A DNA stretch of 8,335 nt from positions 1 to 8,335 of the forward strand of contig JAITDV010000587.1 in the NCBI GenBank assembly GCA_031282385.1. Reading direction: 5' to 3'. Positions 7,098-8,335 of this stretch are shown here, one piece after another (within the stretch, counting starts at the first letter, position 1; the number at the start of each line of letters is the position of its first letter). The translations under genes and the position numbers were made by a program. The stretch comes from Planctomycetaceae bacterium. GTDB taxonomy: Bacteria; Planctomycetota; Planctomycetia; Pirellulales; Thermoguttaceae. The notes under the pieces are model-generated. The model was not told where the DNA came from. It saw only the letters and a program-made list of their open reading frames with translations, and did not search any database.

Positions 7098-7194
7098 AAT
7101 TTCTTAATATCGTTTTGAATAAACGTAAATTTAACAATTTATAGTACCAAAATCAAGTCTCCAATGTTTTCATTTAAACTTTTGAGTTCGTTAT

Positions 7195-7297
7195 GTCTTT
7201 GTGGAACACAATTAAATTTTAGTAGTTTCTAATTGTTTACATTTTAATTATCGTGAAACTTTTGCTCTTGTGTTTGTGTTAAATTCGTTTACAATCT
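7195..7297 (-). repeat. Possible degraded reverse copy of the intergenic element
   Basis: On the minus strand, around 7290-7240, the sequence contains CACAAGAGC, AAAAG and then TTTCACGATAA. This follows the core order CTCAAGAGC, AAAAG, TTTCCGATAA seen in the other copies. The ends are not clear. A separate short match, CAATTTATAGTAC at 7135-7147, looks like one end of another remnant. Both could be chance matches in AT-rich DNA. Confidence 0.25.
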
Positions 7298-7352
7298 GAC
7301 CGCATTTTTTGACAACCAACTTTTGATAACCAATTTTCCCTAATGTTTAATA

Positions 7353-7457
7353 TGTACTGTTCGTCCTATAATTTACGGGACTCAAGAGCGTAAAAACCTA
7401 CTTTACGATAGATAAATAAGCGGAGGCAAAAGTAATTTAAGGTGTGAACTGTTTAAA
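7353..7457 (+). repeat. Intergenic inverted-repeat element, copy D
   Basis: The left end is TGTACTGTTCGTCCTATAATTT and the core is GGGACTCAAGAGCGTAAAAAC. A weaker hairpin region follows: CCTACTTTA facing TAAATAAG and AGG. The right end is AATTTAAGGTGTGAACTGTTT. AATATG flanks it at 7349-7354 and 7457-7462 and might be a target duplication, but in such AT-rich sequence this is weak. It points towards the downstream ATPase gene and is followed at once by copy E. Confidence 0.72.
7367..7372 (+). promoter_or_regulatory. Candidate -10 box within copy D
   Basis: A perfect TATAAT lies in the left terminal repeat of copy D, in the right direction for the ATPase gene. No convincing TTGACA-like box is seen 16-18 bases upstream. 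The conserved ACTGTTCG just ahead of it may take that place. A transcript from here would have a leader of about 220 bases that includes the D core and copy E. Confidence 0.35.
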
Positions 7458-7462
7458 ATATG

Positions 7463-7562
7463 CCAAACACACTTTAGAATTTCTGTAACAAAAAAGCGTT
7501 AATGCGGACTTTCCGATAGAAACGCTTACGGATTATTGAAAATTAAATTGTGAATAATTTAA
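7463..7562 (+). repeat. Intergenic inverted-repeat element, copy E (diverged)
   Basis: This copy starts six bases after copy D and repeats it with a period of about 106-108 bases. The left end is weak (CACACTTTAGAATTT). The centre GCGTTAATGCGGACTTTCCGATA aligns with GCGTAAAAGCCTGCTTTCCGATA of copy A. The right end AAATTAAATTGTGAATAATTT follows the family. Its hairpin uses a different pairing: AAGCGTT (7494-7500) with AACGCTT (7521-7527), seven perfect pairs. It ends about 34 bp before the ATPase start. Confidence 0.55.
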
Positions 7563-7595
7563 AATTTAACCCATCAATCTTATATTTTTTGTAAT

Positions 7596-8335
7596 ATGTC
7601 CAATCCGATTAGATTTTTTAATACGACAGGTCCTTGCGATCCTGATAAACATTACATGTTGTCTCCGATGGAGAGATTGCAAGGTGCGCAATTAAACCGT
7701 TATATCAAAGATGATCTTTACTGGATGCTCCACGCGCCGCGTCAAACCGGAAAAACAACTTTCTTACTCAATTGGATGCGTGAACTCAATACTGAAAATG
7801 ATGTTGTTTCATGTTATGTTACAGTCGAGAATTGTCAAGGATTGTGTAATATTGATGAGGCGATGGCTAATATTTGTGAATCCATTCGTTTCTACGCTGA
7901 TGTATATGATATACCCGTACCTGATGATAACATAACAGTAGGCGGAAGCCGATTAAAAAATATTCTTGGCAATTGGTCTGTGTTAGCAGCTCCTAAAAAA
8001 CTCGTTATTCTTTTTGATGAGGTTGATGTTCTTGAAGGTGAAGTAATGGTTAATTTTCTCCGTCAACTTCGCGGCGGATTCGCAATTCGCGGTATTGGCA
8101 AATTTCCAACGTCAATAGCGCTTGTTGGTATGCGGGATTTGAGAGATTATTTGACGGCTGCAAAAGACGGCAAACAGATTAATCCTGGTTCACCTTTTAA
8201 TATCAAACAAGATTCTGTTTTTATTGGTAATTTTTCAAAAGAAAATATCGCCGATCTCTTTGCCCAACATACCGCCGAAACCGGTCAACAAATTACACCT
8301 GAAGCTCTCGATTACGTTTGGGAACAATCACGCGG
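7596..8335 (+). CDS. P-loop ATPase (AAA-like), partial, runs off right edge
   Basis: The first 246 residues of an AAA-like ATP-binding protein are visible and the gene continues past the window. The start MSNPIRFFNTTGPCDPDKHYM matches a widespread family of stand-alone ATPases that open with a similar RFFNTxGP...KHY motif. Walker A is HAPRQTGKTT (46-55) and Walker B is LVILFDEVD (136-144). A probable sensor-1 strand, SIALVGMRDLRDY (173-185), follows, then the FNIKQDSVFIGNFSKENIADLF segment (201-222) usual for this group. The C-terminal part, which in relatives may carry a different domain, is not seen. The cellular role of the family is not settled; in many genomes it occurs in multiple copies, often in accessory regions. 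The ATG has no Shine-Dalgarno site, and the 617 bp upstream is mostly repeat elements. It is divergent from hemC. Confidence 0.85.
   Translation, partial: MSNPIRFFNTTGPCDPDKHYMLSPMERLQGAQLNRYIKDDLYWMLHAPRQTGKTTFLLNWMRELNTENDVVSCYVTVENCQGLCNIDEAMANICESIRFYADVYDIPVPDDNITVGGSRLKNILGNWSVLAAPKKLVILFDEVDVLEGEVMVNFLRQLRGGFAIRGIGKFPTSIALVGMRDLRDYLTAAKDGKQINPGSPFNIKQDSVFIGNFSKENIADLFAQHTAETGQQITPEALDYVWEQSR

Noticed and set aside
6993..7562. CRISPR-like array
   Set aside because: The repeats are about 105 bp, imperfect and in tandem or dispersed. There are no uniform short repeats with unique spacers and no cas genes.

Overview
The window is AT-rich bacterial DNA, most likely from a member of the Planctomycetota or a relative. 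The phylum call is an inference from gene content. It rests on a topoisomerase VI/Spo11-type A subunit in a bacterium, and on a very large secreted or anchored protein that joins an outer-membrane-lipoprotein-like domain, a degenerate thioredoxin fold and a C-terminal beta-propeller-like region. It also rests on weak use of Shine-Dalgarno sites: only one of five gene starts has a strong one. No rRNA, tRNA, CRISPR array or transposase gene was seen.

Layout from left to right. Bases 3-194 (+) are probably the tail of a gene entering from the left. It ends 33 bp from the convergent end of a topoisomerase VI subunit A gene (228-1349, -). Next on the minus strand come a LarA-family nickel-pincer racemase/epimerase gene (1591-2877), a 928-residue multidomain protein gene (2923-5709) and hemC, porphobilinogen deaminase (5998-6978). 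A 617-bp intergenic region follows, and then a plus-strand P-loop ATPase gene (7596 onward) that runs off the right edge. The four minus-strand genes do not form an obvious pathway. Only larA and the 928-residue gene are close enough (45 bp) for likely co-transcription, and even there a promoter-like motif sits in the gap.

The most interesting non-coding signal is a family of intergenic elements of about 100-110 bp. Each has imperfect terminal inverted repeats of about 19 bp (left consensus ACTGTTCGCACTATAAATT, right AAATTAAAGTATGAACAGT) around a core that begins GACTCAAGAGCGTAAAAGC and can fold into a hairpin. Recognisable copies lie at about 1412-1517 (+), 5788-5889 (-), 6993-7097 (+), 7353-7457 (+) and 7463-7562 (+). 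The last two are in direct tandem. A degraded reverse copy is possible at about 7195-7297. A solitary left-end motif lies at 2887-2911, directly in front of larA. Full copies occupy three of the four larger gaps ahead of genes; the fourth, at larA, holds only the half-motif. The inverted repeats contain a TATAAT/TATAAA-like hexamer, so the family may be a MITE-like repeat that carries promoters, or a structured regulatory leader. This is the part of the window most worth following up.
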